A stretch of 64,000 bases of DNA from Caulobacter segnis. Its GTDB lineage: Bacteria > Pseudomonadota > Alphaproteobacteria > Caulobacterales > Caulobacteraceae. Below the pieces are notes generated by a model, which was not told the DNA's origin, searched no databases, and saw nothing but the letters and a program-made list of their open reading frames with translations. Numbering within the stretch: the first letter of the stretch is position 1; each line of letters opens with the position of its first letter. Of this stretch, positions 1 to 9,298 are shown in pieces. The position numbers were made by a program, and so were the translations under genes. Location: assembly GCF_029543125.1 (NCBI RefSeq), contig NZ_JARQWW010000003.1, positions 620,001 to 684,000 of the forward strand, given 5' to 3'.

Positions 1-125
1 TCCACCATTATTCGGGCGGCGTCGCTGGCGGCCTCCTGCGTCGGGTGAAGGCTGACGATGTCGGCCCCGATGTTTACGGTCCAACCATCCCGGTACTTGA
101 GGACGACATAACGCTCTGACGACAT
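1..125 (-). CDS. DUF2188-like small protein, 5' part only (cut by window edge)
   Basis: An open frame starts at the ATG at 125 and runs leftward off the window without a stop. It reads MSSERYVVLKYRDGWTVNIG followed by a segment containing HPTQEAASDAARIM. The layout (a short strand, a D-G-W core, then T-x-E-A-A-x-x-A-A) resembles DUF2188, a small domain of unknown function, usually about 60-80 residues. It lies downstream of and in the same direction as the sugar transferase gene, with a 62 bp gap, and could be the last gene of that run. The family call is tentative because only 41 residues are visible. Confidence 0.55.
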   Translation of the reverse strand, partial: MSSERYVVLKYRDGWTVNIGADIVSLHPTQEAASDAARIMV

Positions 126-187
126 GGGTCTTGGCTCCTAGAGCGCCAAACCCGTTCGCCGCCGAACAGTTGCGGCTACGCTTTGAA

Positions 188-748
188 TTACCGGGAGAAA
201 TTCCGCGCGCTGATCACTGGCGCGAAGGTCGCGATCAGGATCTTGATGTCGAAGGCCAGCGACTGACGATCCATGTACTCTCGGTCCAGCCTCACCTTTT
301 CGGCGATGGAGATTTCGTCCCGCCCGTTGATCTGAGCCCAACCCGTCAGACCGGGACGCAGAGCATCGACGCCGACCGCGGTACGCTGCGCCACCAAGTC
401 GTCCTGATTGAACAGGGCAGGTCGGGGGCCCACCAAACTCATGTCGCCGATCAGAACGCTCCAGAGCTGCGGCAGCTCGTCGATGCTGAAACGGCGCAGG
501 ACCTTGCCGTTGGGCGTCAAAAAGGCGTCTGCGTCGGTGAACAGATGCGTCGCCACCTGGGGCGCGTCGATCCGCATGGTCCGGAACTTGGGCATCAGGA
601 ACAGGCGGTTGCCCCGCCCCACCCGCTTCGACCAATGCAATCCCGGCCCTGGCGTCTCGAACCGCACGAGCAGCCACACCACCAGCAAGACCGGCCAAAG
701 CATCATCAGCCCACCGCCGGCGGCTACGATGTCGAACAACCGCTTCAT
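188..748 (-). CDS. Small bacterial sugar transferase (undecaprenyl-phosphate sugar phosphotransferase)
   Basis: A 186-residue monotopic phosphoglycosyl transferase. It would move a sugar phosphate from a nucleotide sugar onto undecaprenyl phosphate at the inner membrane, the first step of exopolysaccharide or holdfast-type glycan synthesis. The order is an N-terminal hydrophobic re-entrant helix (about residues 8-28), then PKFRTM, FSIDELPQLW with the catalytic Asp-Glu pair, GDMSLVGPRP and RPGLTGWAQINGR. It is a minimal-length member without the multi-helix N-terminal half of WbaP or HfsE. The ATG at 748 lies 1 bp from the dgcA stop, so the two are probably co-translated. Caulobacter has several redundant paralogs (PssY, PssZ, HfsE); which one this matches cannot be decided here. 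Confidence 0.85.
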   Translation of the reverse strand: MKRLFDIVAAGGGLMMLWPVLLVVWLLVRFETPGPGLHWSKRVGRGNRLFLMPKFRTMRIDAPQVATHLFTDADAFLTPNGKVLRRFSIDELPQLWSVLIGDMSLVGPRPALFNQDDLVAQRTAVGVDALRPGLTGWAQINGRDEISIAEKVRLDREYMDRQSLAFDIKILIATFAPVISARNFSR

Positions 749-749
749 C

Positions 750-1727
750 TCAGCCCCACAGCGCCGCGACGGGCGGGTGGATGATCGAACCTTCGAACCG
801 CAGGCCGGGGTCCCGGTCCCGCGCCAAAAGCAGCGGCCCGTCCAGATCCACGACCGCAGCCCCTTGAGCAATCAGCATGGCCGGCGCCATGGCCAAGGAG
901 GTGGCGACCATGCAGCCCGCCATCACCTTCAGCCCCAGAGCCCGCGCCTCGTCGTCCACGGCAAGCGCCTCCGTCAGACCGCCGGTCTTGTCGAGCTTGA
1001 TGTTCACCGCGCCATAGCGCCGGGCGCAGGCAGCCAGTTCGGCGCGGGTATGAAGGCTCTCATCGGCGCACAGCAGGACCGGGCTCACATATCCCTCCAG
1101 CGCCTCGTCCTCCCCCGCCTTCAGCGGTTGTTCGATAAGGCGCACATCCAGCCTGACCAGTTCCGGCGCCAGACGGCGCAGATCATCGAACGACAGCCCT
1201 TCATTGGCATCGACAACAAGTTTCGAGTTCGGAGCTGCGCCCCGCACGGCCTCAACGCGAGCCAGATCATCGGGCCCGCCGATCTTCAGCTTCAGCCACG
1301 GACGGTGCGCCGCCTTGGCGGCGGCCTGCGCCATGGCTTGCGGCTCACCCATGCTGATGGTGTAGCAGGTCTCCACCGGCCCTGGTTCGGCGCGCCCGGC
1401 CAGCGCCCAACCCGGACGCCCGACCCGCTTTGCCTCCAGGTCCCATAGGGCGCAGTCCAGTGCGTTTCGCGCCGCGCCGGCGTGCAACAGACCTTGAAGT
1501 CTCGCACCATCCAGCCCGCCTTCAACGGCGGCGCGGACAAGCTCGATTTCAGCGAGCACGCCCTCGACGGTCTCGCCGTAACGGGCATAGGGTGTGGCCT
1601 CCCCTCGCCCGACAAGGCCGCCGTCCTCGATCTCGACCACCACCACACGCGCCTCGGTCTTGGAGCCGCGCGCGATGGTGAAAGCGCCGGCGATAGGCCA
1701 GCGCTCGTCGCTTACGGTAAGGCGCAT
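750..1727 (-). CDS. dgcA: Enolase-superfamily dipeptide epimerase / N-acetyl-D-glutamate racemase (DgcA type)
   Basis: A 325-residue member of the muconate-lactonizing-like subgroup of the enolase superfamily, predicted cytoplasmic. The signatures are in order: the acid-base LKLKIG (KxK), metal ligands in VVDANEG, IEQPL and CADES, then the second catalytic lysine in NIKLDKTGG. Relatives epimerise L-Ala-D/L-Glu released during murein recycling, or racemise N-acetyl-glutamate. The specificity cannot be read from sequence, although the other murein-recycling genes in this window favour the peptidoglycan role. Its ATG overlaps the tipN stop codon by one base, so its translation is likely coupled to tipN. 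Confidence 0.85.
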   Translation of the reverse strand: MRLTVSDERWPIAGAFTIARGSKTEARVVVVEIEDGGLVGRGEATPYARYGETVEGVLAEIELVRAAVEGGLDGARLQGLLHAGAARNALDCALWDLEAKRVGRPGWALAGRAEPGPVETCYTISMGEPQAMAQAAAKAAHRPWLKLKIGGPDDLARVEAVRGAAPNSKLVVDANEGLSFDDLRRLAPELVRLDVRLIEQPLKAGEDEALEGYVSPVLLCADESLHTRAELAACARRYGAVNIKLDKTGGLTEALAVDDEARALGLKVMAGCMVATSLAMAPAMLIAQGAAVVDLDGPLLLARDRDPGLRFEGSIIHPPVAALWG

Positions 1728-4198
1728 CAGGCCAGGTCGCCAGCCGCCGCTTCCAGCAGCAGATAGGCGCGCCCAACCTCGGAAGCGACTAGCGCGCCCA
1801 CCAGGAAGCCGCCGCGATCCTGCTCAACCGCCTCGTCGATCATCGCCGCCTGGCGACGCAGGAAACGGTCCACCTGAGTGCGCAGGGCGGTGTCGGAGAA
1901 CAGGCGCCGCACCAGACGGCGGGTCGCTGCGGGCGCCAGCTTCTTCACCATCTCCCGCGCCCCGGCCCGGTCACCGGTCTTCAGAACCTCGGCGATGTCG
2001 TCCAGGCGCGACTGCGGCAGCAAGGCCGTCGGGTCGATGCCCATGCCGGTGATCTCGCCATGCAGCTTTTCGCCAAGGCGCTGATCGTCAGCGGAGCCGT
2101 CGTCGATGGTGGACAGCAGGTCCTTCCACGACCAGTCGCCACGATCTCCCTGCGGCTCCGGCGCAACCTCCTCCTTCGGCCCGCCGGCGGCGCCGAATAC
2201 CGAGCGGAACTCCTCGTCCGTGGCGGTGGGCGTCAGCCTCAGGCGCGGACGCAGGCCGCCGGGCTCGGGCACAGCTTCCGGCAGGGCGGCGCGGGCCTTG
2301 GGCGCCGGCGGCGCGGCGACGGGAGCCGGCGTCGGGGCGGACTGACGCGGCGCGGCGGGGGGCGTCGAAGACACCCGGCTCGCGGCCTCGTTGAGGATGT
2401 CGTAGTTGCGGCGCACCCGGGCCTGGAAGGCCGCGTCGATGGCTTGCGTCTCCTCGGCGGCCTGACGGGCGGCGCTGAGCAATTCGCCCACCCCGCGCTC
2501 AACGGCCAGCTTGACCGCCTCGGCCTGCTGCAGGGCGTCGTCGGGCAGGCCGCGCACGCGATCCGCCACTTCCGCCATCAGGGCCTCCAGCTCGCCCAGC
2601 GTATGGCGGGCGCGGCCGACGCCGTCCTCCAGCTTCTGGGCAGTGCGGGCCCCGGCCTGCTCGACCATCAGGGCCGATTGCTCGATCAGTTCGCGGGCAT
2701 CATTCAGGCGCGCCTCGAAGATGGCGTCAGCCTTCTGGCCAGCGGCGAAGGCGGCTTCATTGAGCTGGTCCACCCGCGCCATGGCGGCGTCGGCGTGCTG
2801 GTCAGCGGCCTTGCGCGCCTGTTCGGCGGCGGACGACAGCCCTTCGAAGGCGCCGGAAAGCTGCTGCTCCAACCGCGCGCGTTCGGACGCGGCGGCCTCG
2901 GCCACGGCGCCGAGCGAACGGCCCGCTTCGATGCCCAGGGCCTCGCGCTCCTCCTTGGCGGACTCGGCGATCTGACGAAACTGCTCGGTGGTGCTGGCGA
3001 TCAGGCCGGTCAGGGTCTCTGCCGCGCGGGTCGATATCTCATTCAACTCCCCGGCGCTCTGACGGGTATGGCCGACAAATTCCGAAAGCTGCGCCGTGCG
3101 GGTCTCCGTCTCGGCGGCGAAGTCCTCCTGATCGGCGCGCAGCCCTTGGGCGGCGTCCACCAGGGCGGTGCGTTGATTGGTCAGCGCGAGCTCGACGGCG
3201 CGCAGCTGCTCGCCGACGCCAATGCCTGCGGTTTCCAGACGAGCGATCTGGCGCGACAGGTCGTCAGCCGTGGTGCGGGCGGCGGTGTTGGCCTCTCCCG
3301 CGGCGGCGGCCATGTCGGCGGCGCGGGCGGCCAGGGCCGCCTCGGCCTCGCGAAGCTGAGCCTCGGCGAGGTCGGAGGCCTCGGCGACCATGCGGGCCTG
3401 ACGGGCGATGGCGTCGGTGACGGACGAAGCCTGGCCATCGAGGGTCTGCGACAGGGTCGTCATCGACTCCCGCTCGCGGCCAAGGTTCTCCGCCAGATGA
3501 CTTGCGGTGCGGGCGGAGGTCGCGGCGGCCTCGGCCAGACGCTCGGTCTCCACAGCCAGAGCCTCACGCAGGGCGAGCATACGCTCCCGCGCCTCGGCGG
3601 CGGCGGCGTTCGCGTGCTCGATCTGCAGGCGTACGGCGGCGACCACATCGCTGGCCCCGCTGGCGGCCAAGGCGGCCGGGCTCAGCAGCTGGTCGGCCAT
3701 CTGTCGGGCGCGTCGCGCTTCCGACGCCAGTCGCATCCCTTGGCGCAGCAGATAAGCGGCCAGCAGCACGAAGGCGGCCGAGCCGACGCCCAGCAAAAGC
3801 AGCAGGCCCAGCGTGAAGCCGTCGAAAGCGAAGGGACCGGAGCTTTGGCGCCAGCCCAGCGTGAAGGCGATGGGCGTCACGCTCCAGATCGCCGCCACGG
3901 CCCAGGCCGCGAACCAGAACAGGCCGCCACCCGACGCCGGTTCGGGGCGGGTGTCGAGGCGGAAGGCAGACGCAACGGGCTCGACTGGCGGCGGAGGCGG
4001 CGCGGATGCGGCGGGTGCGGTCTCGACCTCCGGCTGCACCACGGGCGTCTCTGCCGCGGGAGCCTCGACGATGGCCATGTCGAGATCAGGCGCGGTTTCG
4101 GGGGCAGCCTCCGGCGACGCCGCGGCGGGCGTCTCGGCCGCCAGCGGTTCGGTGGGAAGAACGGAGAAATCGAGCGGTTGGCGCTTACGAGCCTTCAT
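1727..4198 (-). CDS. tipN: TipN-like polar landmark protein
   Basis: An 823-residue membrane-anchored coiled-coil protein. Residues 1-80 are acidic and Pro/Ala-rich. Two transmembrane helices follow at about 95-115 and 128-150. A long Ala/Glu/Gln-rich heptad coiled coil runs from about 155 to 620, then a Pro/Ala linker and a globular alpha-helical C-terminal part. This matches Caulobacter TipN (about 890 residues), which marks the new pole, orients division and flagellar placement and engages ParA. The placement next to a cysD-cysNC locus also fits my recollection of the Caulobacter chromosome. The coiled coil alone is not diagnostic, so the call rests on the two-helix plus coiled-coil layout, length and lineage. 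The stop overlaps the dgcA start (TGATG). Confidence 0.8.
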   Translation of the reverse strand: MKARKRQPLDFSVLPTEPLAAETPAAASPEAAPETAPDLDMAIVEAPAAETPVVQPEVETAPAASAPPPPPVEPVASAFRLDTRPEPASGGGLFWFAAWAVAAIWSVTPIAFTLGWRQSSGPFAFDGFTLGLLLLLGVGSAAFVLLAAYLLRQGMRLASEARRARQMADQLLSPAALAASGASDVVAAVRLQIEHANAAAAEARERMLALREALAVETERLAEAAATSARTASHLAENLGRERESMTTLSQTLDGQASSVTDAIARQARMVAEASDLAEAQLREAEAALAARAADMAAAAGEANTAARTTADDLSRQIARLETAGIGVGEQLRAVELALTNQRTALVDAAQGLRADQEDFAAETETRTAQLSEFVGHTRQSAGELNEISTRAAETLTGLIASTTEQFRQIAESAKEEREALGIEAGRSLGAVAEAAASERARLEQQLSGAFEGLSSAAEQARKAADQHADAAMARVDQLNEAAFAAGQKADAIFEARLNDARELIEQSALMVEQAGARTAQKLEDGVGRARHTLGELEALMAEVADRVRGLPDDALQQAEAVKLAVERGVGELLSAARQAAEETQAIDAAFQARVRRNYDILNEAASRVSSTPPAAPRQSAPTPAPVAAPPAPKARAALPEAVPEPGGLRPRLRLTPTATDEEFRSVFGAAGGPKEEVAPEPQGDRGDWSWKDLLSTIDDGSADDQRLGEKLHGEITGMGIDPTALLPQSRLDDIAEVLKTGDRAGAREMVKKLAPAATRRLVRRLFSDTALRTQVDRFLRRQAAMIDEAVEQDRGGFLVGALVASEVGRAYLLLEAAAGDLA

Positions 4199-4368
4199 GC
4201 GGCAGCCGAAATCCTGCGACGATGCGAACTTAGGACCACAGGGCTATGCGCACGGCGGCCCCACCTCGCGCGCACGGCGAGCCTACCGGCGAAAACCTCG
4301 CCAGCAAAGACACTTCGCACTGTCTGTGAAGGTTATCCCCGACCGATATGACGGCCAGCGACTTGAGG

Positions 4369-4587
4369 TCAGGCCGGGGTCCGGCGAGCCTTGAGTGCGT
4401 CCGGGGTCTGGCCAGCATTGACCGAGACCGGCTGCATCTGCGGTGAGCGGGCCACCGAGCGGCCGGCCTCACGCTTGCGCAGGTGGTCGCTATCCGAGTG
4501 GGTCTGCAGGTTCACGCCGAACGACGCGAAAGCGGCGCAGGCGGCGGACACCACCAAAGCTGCCAGAATTTCCACGATCGCGGTCAA
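4369..4587 (-). CDS. Possible small membrane protein, unknown function
   Basis: A 72-residue frame with a TTG start at 4587 (GTG at 4578 is an alternative). Residues 3-25 form one hydrophobic Ala/Val/Leu helix, followed by a polar, basic tail. A GGGGATT stretch upstream is a weak ribosome-binding site. The hydrophobic N-terminus with a charged tail is more protein-like than the neighbouring antisense frames, but nothing identifies a family. It sits in the 624 bp gap between tipN and cysD; the remainder (4588-4822) holds the cysD upstream region, in which I recognise no riboswitch or operator. Confidence 0.4.
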   Translation of the reverse strand: MTAIVEILAALVVSAACAAFASFGVNLQTHSDSDHLRKREAGRSVARSPQMQPVSVNAGQTPDALKARRTPA

Positions 4588-4822
4588 GAGTCAGAATCCC
4601 CAGTTCGACAACCCGGGTTATGTTGCAAGCGCGGCCTTAAAGCAACGTGACCAAACATGAACTTTCAGTCATGCGAGCGCGGGCGCCGGCCCTGAAAGCG
4701 TCGATAGAAATCATGGCCGCGCTCGAAGCCGGTTCGACTTGCCGCCGCAAGCGCCGTTCTCTAGCTGAAAGGACAGGGCCCAACCGCCGCCGCGCTCGCG
4801 GCCGGCGGAACATTGTGCGTTG

Positions 4823-5797
4823 ATGGAACCCGCCGTGGCCCTGTCCGATATCGAAGCCGCTCCCGTAACCTCAACCGCCTCCCCGGCGGTCGACTCTTCG
4901 CGGCTGACCCACCTGCAGCGGCTGGAGGCTGAAAGCATCCACATAATGCGCGAGGTGGCCGCCGAGGCCGAGCGCCCGGTGATGCTCTACTCCGTCGGCA
5001 AGGACAGCGCGGTGATGCTGCATCTCGCGGTGAAGGCCTTCTATCCCTCACGCCCGCCCTTCCCCTTCCTGCACGTGGATACGACCTGGAAGTTCCGGGA
5101 GATGATCGCCTTCCGCGACCGCATGGCGCGTGAACTGGATCTGGAGCTGCTGGTCCACACCAACCCCGACGGCCTGGCCCAGGGCATCGGCCCGTTCAGC
5201 CACGGCTCCGCCGTCCACACCGACGTGATGAAGACCGCCGCCCTCAAGCAGGCCCTGAACCTCTACGGCTTCGACGCTGCCTTCGGCGGCGCCCGCCGTG
5301 ACGAGGAGAAGAGCCGCGCCAAGGAGCGGGTGTTCTCCTTCCGCTCGGCCGAACATCGTTGGGACCCCAAGAATCAGCGCCCCGAACTGTGGAGCCTCTA
5401 CAACGCCCGCAAGCACCGGGGCGAGAGCATCCGCGTCTTCCCGCTGTCCAATTGGACCGAGCTGGACATCTGGCAGTACATCCATCTGGAGAACATCCCG
5501 ATCCCGCAGCTCTACTTCGCCGCCGAACGGCCGGTGGTGGAGCGCGACGGGACGCTGATCATGGTCGATGACGACCGCATGCCCCTGAAGCCGGGCGAGA
5601 CGCCGCAGATGCGCAGCGTCCGCTTCCGCACCCTGGGCTGCTATCCCCTGACCGGGGCGGTGGAGAGCACGGCCTCCACTCTGCCCGAGATCATCCAGGA
5701 GATGCTGCTCACCACCACCTCCGAGCGTCAGGGGCGGGTCATCGACCACGATCAGGCCGCCTCCATGGAGAAGAAGAAGCAGGAGGGCTACTTCTGA
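4823..5797 (+). CDS. cysD: Sulfate adenylyltransferase subunit 2
   Basis: A 324-residue ATP-sulfurylase catalytic subunit that makes adenosine 5'-phosphosulfate from sulfate and ATP in assimilatory sulfate reduction. The PP-loop is [10 protein letters not shown], followed by [35 protein letters not shown] and the C-terminal [16 protein letters not shown] block, all typical of CysD. The N-terminus has about 20 extra residues relative to enteric CysD. The frame could begin at the TTG at 4820, but the adjacent ATG at 4823 is preferred. The stop shares a base with the cysNC start (TGATG), so the two subunits are translationally coupled. Confidence 0.96.
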   Translation: MEPAVALSDIEAAPVTSTASPAVDSSRLTHLQRLEAESIHIMREVAAEAERPVMLYSVGKDSAVMLHLAVKAFYPSRPPFPFLHVDTTWKFREMIAFRDRMARELDLELLVHTNPDGLAQGIGPFSHGSAVHTDVMKTAALKQALNLYGFDAAFGGARRDEEKSRAKERVFSFRSAEHRWDPKNQRPELWSLYNARKHRGESIRVFPLSNWTELDIWQYIHLENIPIPQLYFAAERPVVERDGTLIMVDDDRMPLKPGETPQMRSVRFRTLGCYPLTGAVESTASTLPEIIQEMLLTTTSERQGRVIDHDQAASMEKKKQEGYF

Positions 5798-7704
5798 TGG
5801 CTCACCAAAGCGCCCTTATCGCCGAGGACATCGAGGCGTACCTCACCGCGCACCAGCACAAGTCCCTGCTGCGCTTCATCACCTGCGGCTCGGTGGATGA
5901 CGGCAAGTCAACGCTGATCGGCCGGCTGCTCTACGACTCCAAGATGATCTTCGAGGACCAGCTCTCGGCCCTCGAAAGCGACTCCCGAAAGGTCGGCACC
6001 CAGGGCGGCGAGATCGACTTCGCCCTGCTGGTGGACGGCCTCGCCGCCGAGCGCGAACAAGGCATAACCATCGACGTCGCCTATCGCTTCTTCTCGACCG
6101 AGACGCGCAAGTTTATCGTCGCCGACACGCCTGGGCACGAGCAGTACACCCGCAACATGGTCACCGGCGCCTCCACCGCCGACGCGGCCGTGATCCTGAT
6201 CGACGCGCGCAAAGGCGTCCTCACCCAGACCCGCCGTCACAGCTACCTCGTCAAGCTGCTGGGCATCCGCCACGTGGCCCTGGCCGTGAACAAGATGGAT
6301 CTGGTCGGCTGGGACCAGGCGGCCTTTGACGCGATCGTGGCCGACTACACCGACTTCGCCCGCAAGATCGGGTTGGACGCCTTCACCGCCATTCCGATCT
6401 CCGGCCTGATGGGTGATAATATCACAGCGCAGAGCACTGACTCTGAATGGTATTCTGGCCTAAACCTCATGCAGTGGTTGGAAAGCGTCGAGGTCGATGA
6501 CGATCTGCGCGAACGCCCCTTTCGCATGCCTGTCCAGTGGGTGAACCGCCCCAATCTCGACTTCCGCGGCTTCTCCGGCCAGATCGCCGCCGGCACGGTG
6601 CGGTCGGGCGATCGAGTGAAGGTGCTGCCCTCTGGCCGCGAGACCACGGTGGCGCGCATCGTCACCCTGCCGGGCGACCTCGACGCCGCCGTCGCGGGCC
6701 AGTCCGTGACCCTGACCCTGGCCGACGAGGTCGACATCTCGCGAGGCGACATCCTGGCCGCCGCACAGGATCCGTTGCCGGTCGCCAACCAATTCGAGGC
6801 CACTTTGGTCTGGATGGACGACCACGCCCTGTCGCCGGGCCGCCCCTACTTGCTGAAGATCGGCGCGCGGACCGTCACCGCCAGCGTCACCGACATCAAG
6901 CACCGAGTGAATGTCAACACACTGGAAGAAAACGCCGCCAAGCGGCTGGAACTGAACGAGATTGGCGTCTGCAACATCAACCTCGACCAGGCCGTTCCGT
7001 TCGAGTCTTACAGTGAGAACCGCGACCTCGGCGGCTTCATCCTGATCGACCGGTTGTCCAACCGGACTGTGGGCGCCGGGCTGATCCGCTTCGCTCTGCG
7101 CCGTTCGGACAACATCCATTGGCAGCACACGGACGTCGACAAGACCGCCCGCTCCGCGCTCAAGAGCCAGAAGGGCCGCGTGGTCTGGCTGACCGGTCTG
7201 TCGGGCGCCGGCAAATCGACCATCGCCAACCTGGTCGAGAAGCGCCTGCACGCCAACGGCCGCCACACCTATCTGCTGGACGGCGACAACGTCCGCCACG
7301 GCCTGAACAAGGATCTCGGCTTCACCGAGGAGGACCGCGTCGAGAACATCCGTCGCATCGCCGAAGTGGCGAAGCTGATGGTCGACGCCGGCCTGATCGT
7401 GGTCACCGCCTTCATCTCCCCCTTCCGGGCGGAACGTCAGCTGGCTCGGGAACTGCTGTCCGAGGGCGAGTTCGTGGAGGTGTTCATCGACACACCCATC
7501 GCCGTCGCCGAGGCCCGTGACGTGAAGGGCCTCTACGCCAAGGCCCGCTCAGGCGCGCTGAAGAACTTCACCGGGGTCGACAGTCCCTATGAAGCTCCGG
7601 ACAAGCCTGAGATCCGTATCGACACGACCGCCACCTCGGCGGTGGAGGCGGCCGAGCAGATCGTCGACTGGCTGGAAGGCCGTGAGGCGGACTACACCAT
7701 CTAG
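5797..7704 (+). CDS. cysNC: Bifunctional sulfate adenylyltransferase subunit 1 / adenylylsulfate kinase
   Basis: A 635-residue fusion. The N-terminal GTPase (CysN, about residues 1-445) has [12 protein letters not shown] (G1), DTPGHEQY (G3) and NKMDLVGW (G4), and drives the CysD reaction by GTP hydrolysis. The C-terminal APS kinase (CysC, about 455-635) has P-loop GLSGAGKST near residues 466-474, [11 protein letters not shown], and [13 protein letters not shown], and makes PAPS. The fusion is common in alphaproteobacteria and some other bacteria, where it couples APS formation to phosphorylation. It forms an operon with cysD. The last codons overlap by 4 bp the 3' end of the convergent transporter gene. 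Confidence 0.96.
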   Translation: MAHQSALIAEDIEAYLTAHQHKSLLRFITCGSVDDGKSTLIGRLLYDSKMIFEDQLSALESDSRKVGTQGGEIDFALLVDGLAAEREQGITIDVAYRFFSTETRKFIVADTPGHEQYTRNMVTGASTADAAVILIDARKGVLTQTRRHSYLVKLLGIRHVALAVNKMDLVGWDQAAFDAIVADYTDFARKIGLDAFTAIPISGLMGDNITAQSTDSEWYSGLNLMQWLESVEVDDDLRERPFRMPVQWVNRPNLDFRGFSGQIAAGTVRSGDRVKVLPSGRETTVARIVTLPGDLDAAVAGQSVTLTLADEVDISRGDILAAAQDPLPVANQFEATLVWMDDHALSPGRPYLLKIGARTVTASVTDIKHRVNVNTLEENAAKRLELNEIGVCNINLDQAVPFESYSENRDLGGFILIDRLSNRTVGAGLIRFALRRSDNIHWQHTDVDKTARSALKSQKGRVVWLTGLSGAGKSTIANLVEKRLHANGRHTYLLDGDNVRHGLNKDLGFTEEDRVENIRRIAEVAKLMVDAGLIVVTAFISPFRAERQLARELLSEGEFVEVFIDTPIAVAEARDVKGLYAKARSGALKNFTGVDSPYEAPDKPEIRIDTTATSAVEAAEQIVDWLEGREADYTI

Positions 7705-8852
7705 GCCCTGGAGCGGCGGATCAGGACCACGGAGCCAGCCACGCCGACGCCCGCCAGCAACGCCATGGCCAGATAGCCGTGCGCGCCGAAGTGATCGAAG
7801 ATCGGACCGGACAGGATCGTCGCCAACCCGATCATCAGGCCAGACGACAAGGCGGAGCTGACAGTTTGCGCCGCCGAGGCGCTCTGTGGCGGGGACAAGC
7901 GCTCCACCAGGTTCAGCGACGCCATGTAGGTCGCCGCAAACGTCATGGCGTGCAGGGTCTGCAGCGGGAACAGCATTCCGACCGGCGGTGAGAAGGCGAA
8001 GGCCCCCCAACGGATCACGGCCGCCAGACCGCCGATCACCAGCAACCGCTCCGGCCCGGTGGCCCGCCGCCACCGCTCGCCGAACCACATGAACAGCACC
8101 TCGATGGCGACGCCCGTGCCCCACAAGAGGCCGATGACCGCCTCGGATATCCCCTGCTTGCGCCAGAGCAGCACCGAGAAGCCGTAATAGAAGGCGTGCG
8201 CCGCCTGGATGCAGCCGACGGAAAGCACCATCAGCATGAAGGTCCGGTCGCGCAGGAGGTCGCCCAAGCCGCGCCAGCGATCCCGCCGCCCCGCCTTTTC
8301 ACCGTCCGCGTGAACCAGATCCTTTGGCGCCGCCATGACCGCCAATGCAGTCAAAGCCGCCGCCCCGGCGGACCAGATGATGACGATGCTGGCGTCCAGC
8401 CGGGTCAGCAGCAAACCCATGCTGACATTGGCGACGATATAGGCCACCGACCCGATGCCCCGCGGCCAGCCATAATTGAAGCCGTCGCTGCGCGCCCGGC
8501 GCATGGTCAACACGTCGGTCAACGGCGTGATCATGGGCAGCAGGGAAGCCGCCAGAAACCAGCACAGCATCCACGCACCCAGCCCATGCACGGCCAGAAG
8601 CGCGCCGTAGGCCACCGCCGAACCGGTCGCCAAGATGATGATCGGCGTCCGCCGCAAGGTGAAGCCGTCCGCCCACACCGCCAGCACCGGCGAGGTCAGC
8701 ACTCGACCCAGCATCGGCGCCGACAGGATCAGGCCGATCTGCGCGCCGCTCAGCCCCTTGCCGCCCAGCCACACGCCGATGAACGGCAAACTGACCCCGG
8801 TGCCCAGGAACAGGGCCGAATAGACCACGGCGAGGCGAAGCGGCACGGACAT
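7701..8852 (-). CDS. MFS transporter, HcaT/phenylpropionate-permease-like
   Basis: A 383-residue inner-membrane carrier with about twelve predicted transmembrane helices. The start [24 protein letters not shown], the G-L-S-x-x-Q-I-G-L segment, the GYPRGIGS-like [14 protein letters not shown] block in helix 4 and the polar loop near residues 185-205 fit the nucleoside/HcaT-like MFS_1 subgroup. The substrate cannot be predicted, since the family also includes sugar-phosphate and drug carriers. It is convergent with cysNC, with a 4 bp overlap at the 3' ends, and is not obviously related to sulfate assimilation. Confidence 0.8.
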   Translation of the reverse strand: MSVPLRLAVVYSALFLGTGVSLPFIGVWLGGKGLSGAQIGLILSAPMLGRVLTSPVLAVWADGFTLRRTPIIILATGSAVAYGALLAVHGLGAWMLCWFLAASLLPMITPLTDVLTMRRARSDGFNYGWPRGIGSVAYIVANVSMGLLLTRLDASIVIIWSAGAAALTALAVMAAPKDLVHADGEKAGRRDRWRGLGDLLRDRTFMLMVLSVGCIQAAHAFYYGFSVLLWRKQGISEAVIGLLWGTGVAIEVLFMWFGERWRRATGPERLLVIGGLAAVIRWGAFAFSPPVGMLFPLQTLHAMTFAATYMASLNLVERLSPPQSASAAQTVSSALSSGLMIGLATILSGPIFDHFGAHGYLAMALLAGVGVAGSVVLIRRSRA

Positions 8853-8920
8853 CGCCGGGCCTTTAGCAGAGTCCCGCGAACTGGTTTAGACACAGCCTGA
8901 ACAAACGGAGCCTTGAGATC

Positions 8921-9298
8921 ATGTCCCTCCGGAACCGCCGCACTTGGCTTTGCCTCGCCGCCCTCAACGGCCTTTTCGCCGTGGGTTTCGGCGCCTTCGC
9001 CGCCCATGGGATCCAGGACCTCAAGGCCGCGGACTGGCTGCGCACCGGCTCCACCTACGCCTTCATCCATAGCTTCGCGATCTTCGCCGCCGCCCTGGTG
9101 GCCAGCCTGGGCGCGCATCGCGCGCGCTGGGCTCCGGCTTTCTTCCTGTCCGGCGCCCTGCTCTTCTCAGGCTCGCTCTACGCCATGGCCCTGGGCGCGC
9201 CGCGCTGGCTGGGCGCCATCACCCCGATCGGCGGCGTGTCGTTCATGATCGGCTGGGCGATCCTGGCCTGGGCCGCCCTTTCACTTCAGGCCGACTGA
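8921..9298 (+). CDS. DUF423 family small membrane protein
   Basis: A 125-residue protein with four predicted transmembrane helices. AALNGLFAVGFGAFAAHGI, the W-L-x-T-x-x-x-Y-x-x-x-H-S motif (WLRTGSTYAFIHSFA), FLSGALLFSGSLY and TPIGGVSFMIGWAIL match DUF423 (YgdD-type), whose function is unknown. The ATG at 8921 follows CCTTGAGATC, with a weak GAG ribosome-binding site. The 3' end overlaps that of the convergent Bcr/CflA-type gene by 13 bp. It lies divergent from the MFS gene at 7701-8852. Confidence 0.88.
   Translation: MSLRNRRTWLCLAALNGLFAVGFGAFAAHGIQDLKAADWLRTGSTYAFIHSFAIFAAALVASLGAHRARWAPAFFLSGALLFSGSLYAMALGAPRWLGAITPIGGVSFMIGWAILAWAALSLQAD

Noticed and set aside
2060..4351. A 763-residue plus-strand frame across tipN
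   Set aside because: Antisense shadow of the coiled-coil gene, dominated by Gly, Arg and Leu with no motif and no ribosome-binding site. The lack of stops follows from the Ala/Glu-rich codons of tipN.
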